A DNA stretch of 64,000 bases from NCBI GenBank assembly GCA_039619475.1, contig CM077115.1:494285352-494349351 (forward strand). Reading direction: 5' to 3'. A program made the position numbers and the translations under genes. Positions 46,146 to 57,346 of the stretch are shown piece after piece; positions within the stretch are counted from its first letter, which is position 1; each line of letters opens with the position of its first letter. Source of the stretch: Icerya purchasi. Taxonomy: Eukaryota; Arthropoda; Insecta; Hemiptera; Monophlebidae. Below the pieces are notes generated by a model that was given only the letters and a program-made list of their open reading frames with translations, was not told the DNA's origin and made no database searches.

Positions 46146-46400
46146 GACACAGGAAAATCACAAATTGCAATGTCTGAGACGAACTATTGCATATCTAGGA
46201 CACATTGTGAGAAAGCAAAAATATGAAATTTTAAAATTGGCCATTGAAGGAAAAATAGAAGAAAAAAAAGCTCGAGGAAGAAGAAGAAGAACCTGTATGG
46301 AGGATGTGAAAGAATGGACGAGAATTCGGATACCGGAATTGCTACGCAGCATGGCTGACAAAGAAATCGCCAGAAGAATAGTCGCTAACATCTGATGCAG
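46146..46400 (+). pseudogene. RTE-type LINE fragment L-D copy 2
   Basis: Open frame 46165-46395: 'RRTIAYLGHIVRKQKYEI', 'LAIEGKIEEKKARGRRRRTC', 'MEDVKEWTRI' and 'MADKEIARRIVANI', stop. It matches the C-terminal end of RTE/BovB-type proteins (LGHIxRxxxYxLLxxIIEGKIxGxRxxGRRRxSWLxDIxxW...A.DR). It is truncated at the N side. The 3' UTR may continue to about 46450. It lies between two MB arms. Confidence 0.85.
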
Positions 46401-46639
46401 ATAATGTGACGGACGCTGAGAGAAGTGTGTCAAAAATGGGGTTTTGACTTCACAACGGTTTCGGGGACACCTGAAATCTCTTTAACGTGAAATAGTTCAA
46501 ACTGGTGAAAACAAATTTTTTCCTCTTGTAAATATCATAATTGTATGTTTAAAATTACCACCTTAAAGTGTATATATGTATTTAATGCGGTTTTTAATTG
46601 TTGCAATTTGAATTTGGTATACCAAAACTTGAATCATAA

Positions 46640-46875
46640 GGTATTGAATGTTGTTTAAGAATAATCAAAATATCACCTTAAGGTATATATAATTTTTTAT
46701 TAAATTTTCATTATCGAATAATGATTTTTTACTTTTTAGCGCATTTGTATTAATGGTGAAAAGTCGGTATTTCTTTTTTAAAAGAAAAACATTTTATTTC
46801 GCAAATAGCGCAGTACTTCAACTTTTTGTCTCGCTATAAAAATCAACTATTTTTTAAAAGTGACGACAAGCTTTT
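46640..46875 (-). repeat. MITE family MB, right arm
   Basis: The reverse complement holds 'GCGCTAAAAAGTAAAAAATC', 'TTCGATAATGAAAATTTAAT', 'CCTTAAGGTGATATTTTGAT' and 'TATTCTTAAACAACATTCAA', in the order of the left arm at 45990-46145 and of the 40454 element. Confidence 0.65.
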
Positions 46876-48264
46876 TGATTTGCGCTATGACAGTTTAAAA
46901 TCCCCCTTTTTTTATTCGAATCTACATTTACCTGTGAGGTAATTAACACTGATAATATTTTAATGTTTTTAAATTATATTTCCTTGTTTTCCTTCTACAC
47001 TTTTCATCCCTGCCATTGTTGTTACCTTCCTATTAACGTTATCTGTGTTCGTATTATTATATAACTTTTCTTTTTCGTTTCTAATTGTTTCTAGATGAAG
47101 GTCATTGGTTAATAAGCCCATTATATTAAAAAAAATAAAAACAAAAGAAAAATTACATTTCCACGCTTAACAGGCCCGTTCCCCCAGAATTTTGGAAAAG
47201 GGGGTTTTAAAAATTTTCTTCACATATTTATTTTATAAATAACAATACATTTTTCACTTATATTCATACTATTAATAATTTCCATCATTTTGATTTATAC
47301 ATTAATAATTTACATAAATTAATTACCCCGTATATGAACATTAATAAAAATTACATTTATTAATTATACTCGTAATAAAAAATTTTGCATAAAATATTAA
47401 TGAAATACCTAAAAATATGGAGCATATTTTTTCGTTTTCCACTTAAAGTTAGGTAAAAACACCTTAAAAAATCATCAATATTTATTTTAAATTTTTGATT
47501 TTTTTCAGATTTTTGTGTATTTATAATAACTATTTCAGTTCTCATGGTGGGGGTTTAATTCTACCCCCCCCCCCCGTGGACACGGCCTTGACGTTTAATA
47601 TTGATGGTATTTTAAATCAATCACAAACAAACCGGGGAAAAAATCGTACTTGACGACAACTCTCCTTTTCTATTTAAAACAGTCGATAATAACGGTATCA
47701 AGAGTATAGCAATACCATTTTCTGTAAGCCATGTATTGGAAACGTCAGGAATAGTTATTATGGTGATTCATTCCGATTTGGGAATTTACCGAGACTCTAA
47801 TTAAGGTATTATTATTGTTTCGAAATAATCATAATTTTTATTAGGAGGAATGAGAATAAATATGGCACACAATGCCGAAAGAATAAAATTGTTATTATAC
47901 TTTTGACTAGGAAAAACATAATTTTCCTTTAAAATCATCTTTTAAAATTATTTTTTAAAATCATTTTTAGGCTCTGTTATTAGGCAGCTTGTAGTAATTT
48001 ATACAAGCAAAAATAAAGCTGCGTCAAATTTCTTTTTTTCATTTATTTAAAAAAGCTTTACAAATTCAAATGTTAGTCATTATAAAATTTGATATTCCTC
48101 GATTAACTTTTAAATCGACAACGAGGTGTTAATTATTTATATTTAATTATTGATATAAATTTAACTTCAGTGGTCATTGGAGAAAAAAACAACAAATTAA
48201 AACTCTACATGAAAGAATTCATCGCTAATAACACGGCAAAAATACGTCCATCAGAAAAAGGTGA
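46876..48264. other. No gene recognised
   Basis: AT-rich; a C run of 12 at about 47565-47577. The frame 47360-47545 (minus) has no domain. Confidence 0.45.
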
Positions 48265-48500
48265 ATTAAATCAAATCAAATCAAATCAATATATTCTTTG
48301 TAAAATTTCACATGTGCGCAAAATAGGTAATAATCGACAAAATTAAATATAATGATCTCGTTTAATGCCATTATCTATCTAAACATATCTAAAAACCAGT
48401 CTATTTATCAGAAGTAACATCAAGATGGCCCCAGGGCTATTGTATGTCCAGGCAAATGATCATCTAGGACACCTAGTCTGTCATACATAATTCCGACTTT
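48265..48500 (-). mobile_element. Possible LINE 3' tail with (AAATC)n
   Basis: An (AAATC)n run at 48265-48290 is followed by 'AATATATTCTTTGTAAAATT'. In reverse this reads ACAAAGAATATATT(GATTT)n, the style of 3' tail seen on several insect LINEs. No coding domain remains, so the extent is a guess. Confidence 0.35.
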
Positions 48501-49324
48501 GAAATGAACGCGCAAGAATTAATAAAAACACAGGCAATATTTACCTAAAAAGTCTTCCGATAGATGAATGTCACGACGTAGCAGCAGTCACCGCTAAAAG
48601 GGTAAGTAGTATATACACATACATCTATATATGTATGTATATATATATATATATATATATACCATGACTTTATCGCTCTATAAAATATGATGAAACATAT
48701 AAAAATGCCATTAAATTGCAAATATCAAAAATAAATACAGAAACAACGAAAAAATTACAAACAAACCGGAAAATAGTACTAAACGAATTCTAGAAAACCG
48801 AGGTAAAGTTTTGTGAACGGATTGTAGTGTTAATACGCAAGATAAATGCAGGTGTGCAACGTATGAAATAGCAAGGTTACGAAATTTGTCGAACGTAAAA
48901 ACAGCTCGGGTTTTAAACAGTTCGAGATTATAAGAATAAAATAAGCTAGGCGAACAAAAAAAGTAGATTAAAAATAAAAAATACCGATTGAAAACAAAAT
49001 TTTCGATACAACTGAAAACACAAATCGATCCGTGAAATATTTGATTACTTAAATCAAATATATTGCGTTCATTAGTACAATTTGCGATAATGACTCCATG
49101 CCGTTTGTCGTTGTATAAAGTATTTCCTTTTCAATCGCGTCTAAAACGGATTTATCTATTATTAGAAGAAACAAAAAATGTCCATCACTGTATCTTCTTA
49201 GAATCTCATTCGAATGAACTAAGGCGCGAAGGTCAGACCGAAAAACAAAAAAAAAAAAGCAAAAACGAATAGTTTTTATTCTATTCTGGTTCGAGATCTA
49301 TTATTGTTATTATTTTTTTTAATT
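48501..49324. other. No gene recognised
   Basis: AT-rich with a (TA)n tract at 48639-48660. The frame 49063-49272 (plus) has no domain. Confidence 0.45.
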
Positions 49325-49720
49325 TACGTGCCGTAAACAGCGACTATCGGCTCACAGATGAATATAGATAGGTACCTCTATATATATATATATTAAATAA
49401 GAGAATAACGGTGTTTATGTACCGAGTAGTGTAGCTTTGCATGGTGCAGAAAACTGATTAGGTTGGAAAGGATAGTCATCAGAGAGGATATTAGATAAAA
49501 AGGAGGGAAGATTATATGTTGATCTGAGGGAATTGAACTGAGGTCATTCTGTGAGAACAAGAAGAAAAGCCGGAGTTACATATGTTGTAGATTAAAGTCG
49601 GTGTCTTTTGCAACAGGTTTGCGTGAATTGCGTATGGCTCAGCGATTACATCATCTCTTCCTCGGCTCACGTGAGTCTTACACGGTCGGACATGCTGCTT
49701 AATTTGTCAAAATTTATCTG
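49325..49720 (-). mobile_element. LINE L-E copy 2, 3' end
   Basis: On minus: 'LSHTQFTQTCCKRHRL' (degraded GHTxxTH and knuckle start), then 'PQFNSLRSTYNLPSFLSNIL', 'SDDYPFQPNQFSAPCKATLL', followed by the 3' UTR 'GCCGATAGTCGCTGTT' and an A-rich tail at about 49310-49324. It aligns with 40982-41290 over roughly 290 bp, and here extends further 5'. A (TA)n expansion in the UTR is specific to this copy. Confidence 0.75.
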
Positions 49721-50349
49721 TACACGGGATGGGTGGTCACCGTTGTTTCCATAGTGTATGCCCAAAGCCAAATTTAGGTAGCGAATGAAGTGTGAAGCTG
49801 TTACCCCGGAGTGTCTGGAACAGGGATAACCGCTGCGGCTTCTTGGCTCTGGGATTTATTTTACCTCCGCATAACTACCATTTACATATTTTCGTTATTA
49901 TTTTAAAAATATTTATTCATTCTGACGAATCTACAACGCAACGCCGTCTCGCGTAAATGTGAATTTGTTCTATGTTTAGTATTCATTTATTTCTTGTAAA
50001 GCGCCGAGCGGTCGTCCAATTGTTGTATGGTGAGTGAGTTTGTGTCAATTGTCGAGGCGATGACGCTGCATAAACGAATACGCTGCTTTCGTCAGGTAAA
50101 GATCTAGTGTTCTGGCGGGGCAGGTAAATAATATCGGTGATAAGACGGATAAATGATAACAGAGAATGTGTGTGTGCTTTTGTTATTTTCGATTTCTTCC
50201 TTTTTCTTTTTTTTTTTTTTTTTTATTCCAGTACATATCGCCGAAACCATATTTTCCTATTTTTTGAAGAACGCTTTGAATGAACTAGTTTTATTTTATA
50301 AATATCTATTCGTGTAAGTAAAAACTGTTATATCCTCGCACTTTTTACA
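49721..50349. other. No gene recognised
   Basis: The part to about 49880 has balanced GC and may be more L-E sequence, but I could not find a domain. Beyond it is AT-rich. Confidence 0.4.
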
Positions 50350-51592
50350 GTTCAGGGTAATAAAAGTGTTTCTTCATATTGCGTTTCTGGCACTTTTCTG
50401 CTAACAAGACTCCTATTCTGTCTCTTATCGCTGTCTTATCCAGTTTTCTCCCTATATCTACACTTACGATAAACTCCCTTATTTCTCCTTCAATTTTTCC
50501 TCTTTTCTTCATCTTATTAATTGCTCTTATTCCCCGATTCCTCCTAAACCTGTCAGTCATAATGTTGTTAGATCAGAATTTCGACAGAATCTTAGCTCGT
50601 TTTTCCCCAACCATTTTTCGATCTTCACGGATGGCTCCAAGGGACCCAATGGTGTTGGTGCAGCTTTCTTCTGTCCTTCTCTCAATTACTTCGAGTCCTT
50701 TAAACTTCCCTCCTTTTGTTCAGTCTTTTATGCTGAGTCTTCTGCTATTCTGCGTGCCCTTCTTTTTATCAAAACTTCACCGGCTTCTCGCAATCTCCTT
50801 ATCCTGTCGGATGCTCAAAGCGTGCTGCAGACTATCACATCTCCTCTCCCTTCTCACTTAATCGACTGCATCATTCTCCTTATTCGTTCCATAATTCACG
50901 ATCTTTTCCTTTCTCACTTAATCCAAACGGATTTCCTTTGGATTCCTGGCCATTCCAGAATCGAGAGAAATGAGTTAATTGACACTCATTCGCTCAATTA
51001 TCTTCCTCTTCTGGTAGGTTTCTTCCTGCCTTCTCAGCTTCTAATATTACACTTCTGCCTGCAGCTGCTCATTCCAGACTATGGTTTAACTCCCTGCGTG
51101 TCTCTTCATTCTCCAACCCGAACTCCTTTTTCTTGTCTATTCAAACTTCCCTTCCACGTTTTCCATGGTTTATTAACTTTCCTTCTATGCGCCGTTCCAA
51201 TCTCTCTGCGATTTGCCGCCTGCGTTTTGGGCATAGTTTGCTCTCTTCCTCATTGTTCCGTTATTCTCTCGTGCCTTCTCCTTATGATCCATTGCACCCT
51301 CCCGGCGATCAATGTATTTGTGATCCCGATCATATAATGTTCACTTGTTCGTAATTATCAACTGAACAAGCTTCTTTTTATTCCTTCCTCTTACAAACCG
51401 GTATTCCCGCTCCATACTGTGCTTCATTCATTCTCTCCCTTCCTTCTCCTTCGGTTATTCTAGCTCCTGATTCCTTTCTGTCGGCTATCTCTGATCGTGT
51501 GAGGATCTGAGTCTCTCTTTCCTCTCTGTTCCGCTGTTCTTGGGCCAATGTCCATGTTGACGAACCCATTTAAAAAAAAAAAAAAAAAAAAA
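50350..51592 (+). mobile_element. LINE L-A copy 3, 3' fragment with intact RNase H
   Basis: Starts at 'YTYDKLPYFSFNFS', matching 'YTYHKLPFFTFSFS' in copy 2. The RNase H domain is open in one frame from about 50600 to 51010: 'FSIFTDGSKGPNGVGAAFF' (Asp), 'FYAESSAILRALLF' (Glu), 'LLILSDAQSVLQTI' (Asp), and 'FLWIPGHSRIERNELID' (His and last Asp). After a frameshift near 51010, 'ICRLRFGHSLL' and 'GDQCICDPDHIMFTCS' form the C-terminal knuckle. It ends 'GTTGACGAACCCATTT' plus a 20-base poly(A) to 51592. The best-preserved RNase H in the window. Confidence 0.85.
50600..51354 (+). pseudogene. RNase H and CCHC segment of L-A copy 3
   Basis: All four RNase H catalytic positions are kept (TDGS, AESSA, SDAQ, GHSRIERNE). 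The domain has no RT upstream and cannot be expressed as a retrotransposon protein. One frameshift separates it from the CxCx4Hx4C knuckle at about 51312-51354. The overlapping frame 50379-50861 is in another phase and is an artefact. Confidence 0.8.
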
Positions 51593-52485
51593 GGTGTTTC
51601 TCTAGTTTATTATTTTTATTTGATATAAAATTATTTAACATGCGGTTTTTGTTAAATCTTAATCACTGTAGATTAAACGATGTTGTAAACTAATTAGAAA
51701 CCTTTTTATCGGGGGCAAGATATAATCAACTGAAAATTGTCAGTACAAGAATAAAACCACACAAAATGGAGTGTGATCAGAACAAAAAAAAACACTGAAG
51801 CGAATGTGGAAAATAGAATGCATTTCCATTTAGGACAAATTAACAGTTTGAAGGTGGTATAAAGAAGTTTCAATATATGCGGGAAGTTGTTTACACATAT
51901 CAGAAGCGAAAAGGTGTTTACAGTGGTAGAAAAATACGATAGATAATCGATTTTAGCGGACGCGTTAAGTAATACAAACGATATAAGCAGAAAACATGTA
52001 ACGAATAAATATGAAATAATTTTTAAAAAAATTTTAAGGAATATTAAATTTTTAAATTTTTATATTAAGAGGAGGATTATTATTATTATTATTATTATTA
52101 TTTGGAATTCGATCATTTAATATATATGAGATCTATGTTTGTTTGTTTAATAATTTTCGGCTTTGTACATAGTATGTCCACTAAAAAAAGAATGTAACAT
52201 CTTAAACCTACATTAAAATCATGAACATAACTAACGATTATTATATAAACAAATAAATGACCGAATCCCAAATAATAATAATATCCCCTTTTTAATATAA
52301 AACTTTAATATAACTTTTGAAAAATTTTTAACTTATTCGCCTAATGCCTAATATCGTTCGTATTACTTCGCGCGTCCATTAAAATCCGTTATTTATCACG
52401 TAAACCATCTACGCCTTCAATATATGTAAACAACTTCCCGCCTATATGACATTTGTTTATACCGCCTTCAAACTGTTAATTTGAC

Positions 52486-53060
52486 GGGTCCATTTCAACA
52501 GCCCCCCCCCCACTTTAATATTTTTTTTTCATATATAGTGCAATCGTTTGTGCATCGTTTGTGCAGAAATGTGCACAAAGTTCCATCGTTTGTGCACATT
52601 CCTATCCCGCGATATTAAATAAAAATGGTGGGAGGCCTGTTGAAACGTTGGCCCCCCCACTTTGAAATTTTTTATCAAAATATAGTGCAATCGTTTATGC
52701 ATCGTTTGTGCAGAAATGTGCACAAACTTTCATCGTTTGTGCACATCCCTATCCCGCGATATTGGGGGGGCTGTTAAAAAGTTGGCCCCCCCACATTAAT
52801 ATTTTTTTGCAAAATATAGTGCATCCGTTTGTGCTTCGTTTGTGCAGAAATGTGCACAAACTTTCTCGTTTATGCACATCCCTATCCCCGACAATATGGA
52901 AGAAAAATAGTTGGGGAGTTGTTAAAATTTTATCTAACAAAATTAATAAAAAGTGGCTGATGAAGTTGCTGGAGTATTAGTTCATTGCAAAATAATCGTT
53001 TAATACAAAAATCGAAACAAACATCACTTAAAAAGCTATTGATTATTCACATTTTTTAAA
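52486..53060 (+). repeat. FB-R left terminal inverted repeat with three subrepeats
   Basis: Each subunit runs C-run, 'ACTTTAATATTTTTT'-like AT block, 'ATAGTGCAATCGTTTGTGC', 'AGAAATGTGCACAAAC', 'TCGTTTGTGCACAT' and 'CCTATCCCGCGATATT'. Within it GTTTGTGCA and TGTGCACAAAC make small hairpins. Subunits begin near 52487, 52630 and 52765. The inner 130 bp (52900-53060) is unique sequence. Confidence 0.9.
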
Positions 53061-53821
53061 TACATATAATATTTTGATTTTGTAAAATTTTAATAAGACA
53101 TATTATAAATATTAAATTGAATTTTACAAAGTATGAAATTTAAACATTATGACGTGGAAAATAATAAAATCGAGTACAAAAATAATTAGTAATATTTGAA
53201 ATATATAATTTCTCACTGAATATTTTATCTTTGTAAATGGAACATAGCCTTTAACTATCTGCATTGGTGCAGCTTTCAAAGACAAAAAAATTTTTAATAA
53301 ATCCACTCGAATTAAAAACAAAAAGATTTTTATAACCCTCAATAGATTCATCCTCGTTAAAGTTGTTCAAATAGTATATGTTATACAAAAGTTTATAAAA
53401 TTATTTGCATCTCAAAATTCAAAAGAAGTTATAAATATAGGATATTTCCAATATCATAGTAATTATGCCACTTCACTTAAAGGTATCCCTAAATAAAATT
53501 ACTGATGAAATAAAAAAACATCTACAGAATATATTTGACCAAGAAAAAGTCTGCATTGGACTATCAAACCTTGTTTGGAACGCCATATATAAAGAATTAA
53601 ATTACGAAATTTCACCAAAATCACTGTATACTATGGTAAATTTAATAGAAATGGTATGTTAACAAAATTAGGTATCAGTATTTTTGAAGATATACAACAG
53701 ATAGAGGTAACTGTAGACGACAAGAAACATGAAAAATATAATGAATCTTCTGCAACTGATGATTTAGAAAATGAAGAAAAGTATATGGATACATTAAAAT
53801 TGATATTGCAAATAACTACGA

Positions 53822-53895
53822 CAAAAATAAATTTTTAACACTTAATTAACAATTATATATATAATTGTTAATTAAGTGTTAAAAATTTATTTTTG
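53822..53895. repeat. Perfect 74-bp palindrome
   Basis: Two 37-bp arms (start CAAAAATAAATTTTTAACAC) are exact reverse complements, with no loop. With one mismatch the pairing extends to 42 bp per arm. It starts at the end of the second reading frame of the FB-R gene, so the coding end has been inverted and duplicated. Confidence 0.97.
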
Positions 53896-54867
53896 CCGTA
53901 AATATATTTAACAATGAGTTTGAACAATAAATACAGTGATTCCAAATAACTGCTGAATAGTGGAGCAGCGTACAATATCGTGATATTATTTACAATGAGA
54001 AGAGAACAGGTATCACTAAGGTAAAACGTTACAATATTTTAAAGTCTCATTTACGGACTAATTTATTCCATAAATATTTTTGGCAAGAAACAAGACTTCA
54101 TTGTTTCCTAGTGTATAAAAGAACAAAAATATATGAGGATCGGTTAAATTATTGTGTTTTAGTTGCTGTTTGCACTTTATGTAAAAGCAAATTAAAAGGT
54201 ATTCTTCCAACAAAACCAGTATTGAATTCTGTAGCTATATTCAGTTATACATATCAAGGACATTTTAAAAATTTTAAACCCACGAAGAAAAGAAAATTTA
54301 CAGATTTAAAAAAAAAATGGATAAAGTTATTAATGAAAAAACATCTTGTAATAGTTCTAATGCAAGCCGATAGACCATTGAGATTAGATAATTTTTTAAA
54401 GTTACATATTTTATCAATAAATGGTTCTATGAAATTATTTAATGTTAAATTAAGTGCGGGTATTGTAGAAGTAATATCTTGCGATCAGAAACTTAAAAAA
54501 TAATACTGCCACTTATTCCAAGAAAGAAGGAACTTTTATGCACATATTCAAAATCAAATGTTGAACATTCTTCAAAAAATGTAAATCAGGAAGTTAATTG
54601 TTTTCAAATGCCTTTAATAAGCGACGAGAAAAAAACAGAAGAAAATTGGTGAATCATTCAATCAAAAAGTCCTAAAAAAAGAAAATCCAAATATTTAACT
54701 AAAAAAAGAGAAATCTTGCACAGAAATATATTTTTATGAACTGATCCAAGACAATAGGATTAATAAAAAATCGATCAAGGTCATCTTTTAAATCTATATG
54801 GTTACTAGAAGGGAATTTTGTGTTATCAAACACATGCACATTTGATTCAGTTATTCAAATTGTAGCT

Positions 54868-55242
54868 AACTCGTCGCGATAGCCTAGTTGCTAGAGCGCT
54901 TGGCTTCCATTACGGAGGTCACAAGTTCGATCCCGGGCGACGACAGAACTTATTACAAGAATTAAATAAATAATCGCTAATAATCATATGGAAGGCAATG
55001 GCAAACCACCACGTACAACATCATATGCGCGCTAGGTCAGTACATAGCAGATCCACACGGGACTGCACTCGTAGCACGATAACAAGCGGCTACGATCAGA
55101 GTTCCGAATGTAGTCTTGAGCGTGTCACTCGCGTTGCATATTAAAATTGCCTAGTACACTACCTATATCTGTACGGCTGAGATGTACGAATAGGAAGTCG
55201 CCGATGCTCAGAAGCTGAGTATGGCACTATAAGAACAAGAAG
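54868..55242 (+). mobile_element. tRNA-derived SINE with 11-bp TSD
   Basis: Flanked by AAATTGTAGCT at 54857-54867 and 55243-55253. The head is tRNA-like: acceptor halves TCGTCGC (54871-54877) and GCGACGA, a box A-like 'TAGCCTAGTTGCTAGAGC' and a box B-like 'AGTTCGATCCC'. The body contains 'GGAAGGCAATGGCAAACCAC'. A short AAGAACAAGAAG tail ends it. The T-stem does not pair, so this is a SINE head rather than a working tRNA. Confidence 0.9.
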
Positions 55243-56801
55243 AAATTGTAGCTGTATGTTATTGCGATAGCGAAAAATACGAAAGATCCGTGGTTAGAAA
55301 AAAAGAAAATTACGCTTTATATGACCTTGTGTACACACTTTTATGCGGTGATGTCACAACTCAAACTTATAGAAAACGGGCCAAAATTTTACTTAAATAT
55401 CGAAATGGAGAATTAATGCCACATAATATTTCATCGTTTTCAGTGGAACAGCCTAGCCTGTTGATACACTCTGTAAAAAAATAGTTCATGATCCATCAGT
55501 TACTTTTCAAATTAACTGCGAAAAATGTAAAATTGTTATAGATGTTTGTATTAACACAAGTATCGGTGAAACTAAAGAACTATTAGAATATTTAAATGAA
55601 GAAATGAATTCTTTCAAGTTATGTAATATATGTTCTCATTCAGATGCAGAAAATATTACAGCGATACAGAGTATAATGTACATTTAATATTTAATATAAT
55701 TAACTTATCCAATTTGGCTGATTTTCAAATAGAATTATGTAAAATGTCATTAACTCTAGCTGTAAATTTAGATATTTATTATTTAAGAAGAGAGGTTGTA
55801 CAACAACTAATAAACAAAGGTCAACGATTTCATATACTACTATAGGCCATTACCATGCCCACAGTTATCGGGAGCTACTAAATGCATGGCAGATCTATCA
55901 TGACACAAAAGAAACAGTGGTAAATGTAAATAATACAGAGGGCGTTAATATTCAAATTGTAGTATATTCAAAATAGTGCACACAACACTTTCAAAAATAA
56001 TTTTATACGATTAGTAAATTTTTATATCGCCCATACAAATTTTTGTTATACTTCGGATTTTCTATTTTTTTTTGTTTTCTCTTTTATTACAATGATGAGC
56101 AATTTCACCCGTGTTGATTATTTTGATTTATTTTATACGTTCTCTTTATATGTTCTCATTTTATATGCAATATTACTTTTAATAACTATTTCTTGATATA
56201 ATATTGTTGAATTATATATTTTATTAAGCTTTTTAAATAATCAGTGTCACAATTACATTTGGTTGTGTACTATTTTTATTCTTTTAATTTAACTTTTTGT
56301 AATATTTCTTTAATTGAAACATTTTATACTTCTTATATCTGTATAAAAATAAATAACTGTTGCAGTGACCAAATGTAAATGTTTTGCACACACTAATACT
56401 TATTTTTCTGCCTCCTGTATCATATTTTTTCTTTGTCTGATTTTATAAAAAGGTTTATTATATATTTTAATATATCTGTTATTTTTTGAAAAATAAACAA
56501 ATTTAGACAAATTTTTTTAATGGAAGAACTTGTGATTCTCAGTATTTATTTTTTTTAATGGTTAATGTAATTGAATGAAGGATGCTAAAATTATGATAAA
56601 TTGAAAGAAAATATTATTTTGAACAAACATACAATTAAACTTTATCGGAAAATATAAATAAAAAATGAATCATCGACATGTTTCGAGAACACAGCCCCAT
56701 ATTCATGGTGTATTACAAAACTATAAATTAATAAACTACAACTTATAAATTTTAAACATTAATTTTAGACATTAAAAAGTAGACTATTAATTCCCTAATA
56801 A

Positions 56802-57346
56802 ATAAAAATGTAAATAATCAACAGCTTTATAAATGATATTTGTTTCGATTTTTGTATTAAACGATTATTTTGTAATGAACTAATACCCCAGCAACTTCAT
56901 CAGCCACTTTTTATTAATTTTGTTAGGTAAAATTTTAACAACTCCCCAACTATTTTTCTTCCATATTGTAAGGGATAGGGATGCGCATAAACGATGAAAG
57001 TTTGTGCACATTTCTGCACAAACGAAGCACAAACGGATGCACTATATTTTGCAAAAAAATATTAATGTGGGGGGGCCAACTTTTTAACAGCCCCCCCAAT
57101 ATCGCGGGATAGGGATGTGCACAAACGATGAAAGTTTGTGCACATTTCTGCACAAACGATGCATAAACGATTGCACTATATTTTGATAAAAAATTTCAAA
57201 GTGGAGGGGCCAACGTTTCAACAGCCCCCCATCACCCGCCATTTTTCTTTAATATCTCGGGATAGGAATATGCACAAACGATGCACAAACGATTGCACTA
57301 TATATGAAAAAAAAATATTAAAGTGGGGGGGCTGTTGAAATGGACC
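56802..57346 (-). repeat. FB-R right terminal inverted repeat
   Basis: Mirror of 52486-53060 with the same three subunits and the same inner unique part ('AACGATTATTTTGTAATGAA', 'AGCAACTTCATCAGCCACTT'). Small differences include C-run lengths and a few substitutions. The subunit nearest the end is shorter than its left counterpart. Confidence 0.9.

Larger units (their letters stand above)
53465..55980 (+). pseudogene. Decayed FB-R gene with USP/UCH-like peptidase C-terminus
   Basis: N-terminal pieces (53465-53840) have one frameshift near 53640. A middle piece (about 53960-54503) has 'CVLVAVCTLCKSKLKG' (CxxC) and 'FSYTYQGHFKNF'. After a decayed linker comes 'NFVLSNTCTFDSVIQIVA' (54810-54867), interrupted by a SINE, then 'VCYCDSEKY' and 'TLYDLVYTLL'-like sequence. 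Next are 'INCEKCKIVIDVC' and 'KLCNICSHSD' (two CxxC pairs), 'LDIYYLRREVV' and finally 'TIGHYHAHSYRELLNAWQIY'. An NTC box with Cys, zinc-type CxxC pairs, a YYLRGV-like strand and GHYxA with His are the landmarks of USP/UCH (C19-type) cysteine peptidases. No DDE triad, helicase or RT was seen. At least four frameshifts or stops are present. Confidence 0.6.

Noticed and set aside
50379..50861. 160-codon plus-strand ORF as a membrane protein
   Set aside because: The neighbouring frame carries a complete RNase H domain of L-A; this frame is a shadow with low-complexity Leu/Ser/Phe content.
52529..52980. ORFs with repeated HISAQTMHKRLHY
   Set aside because: They are products of the subrepeats in the FB-R inverted arms and recur mirrored at 56950-57338.
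54871..54945. tRNA gene
   Set aside because: Box A-like and B-like sequences and a 7-bp acceptor stem are present, but the T-stem does not pair, no clean cloverleaf forms, and the sequence continues into a SINE body flanked by a target duplication.
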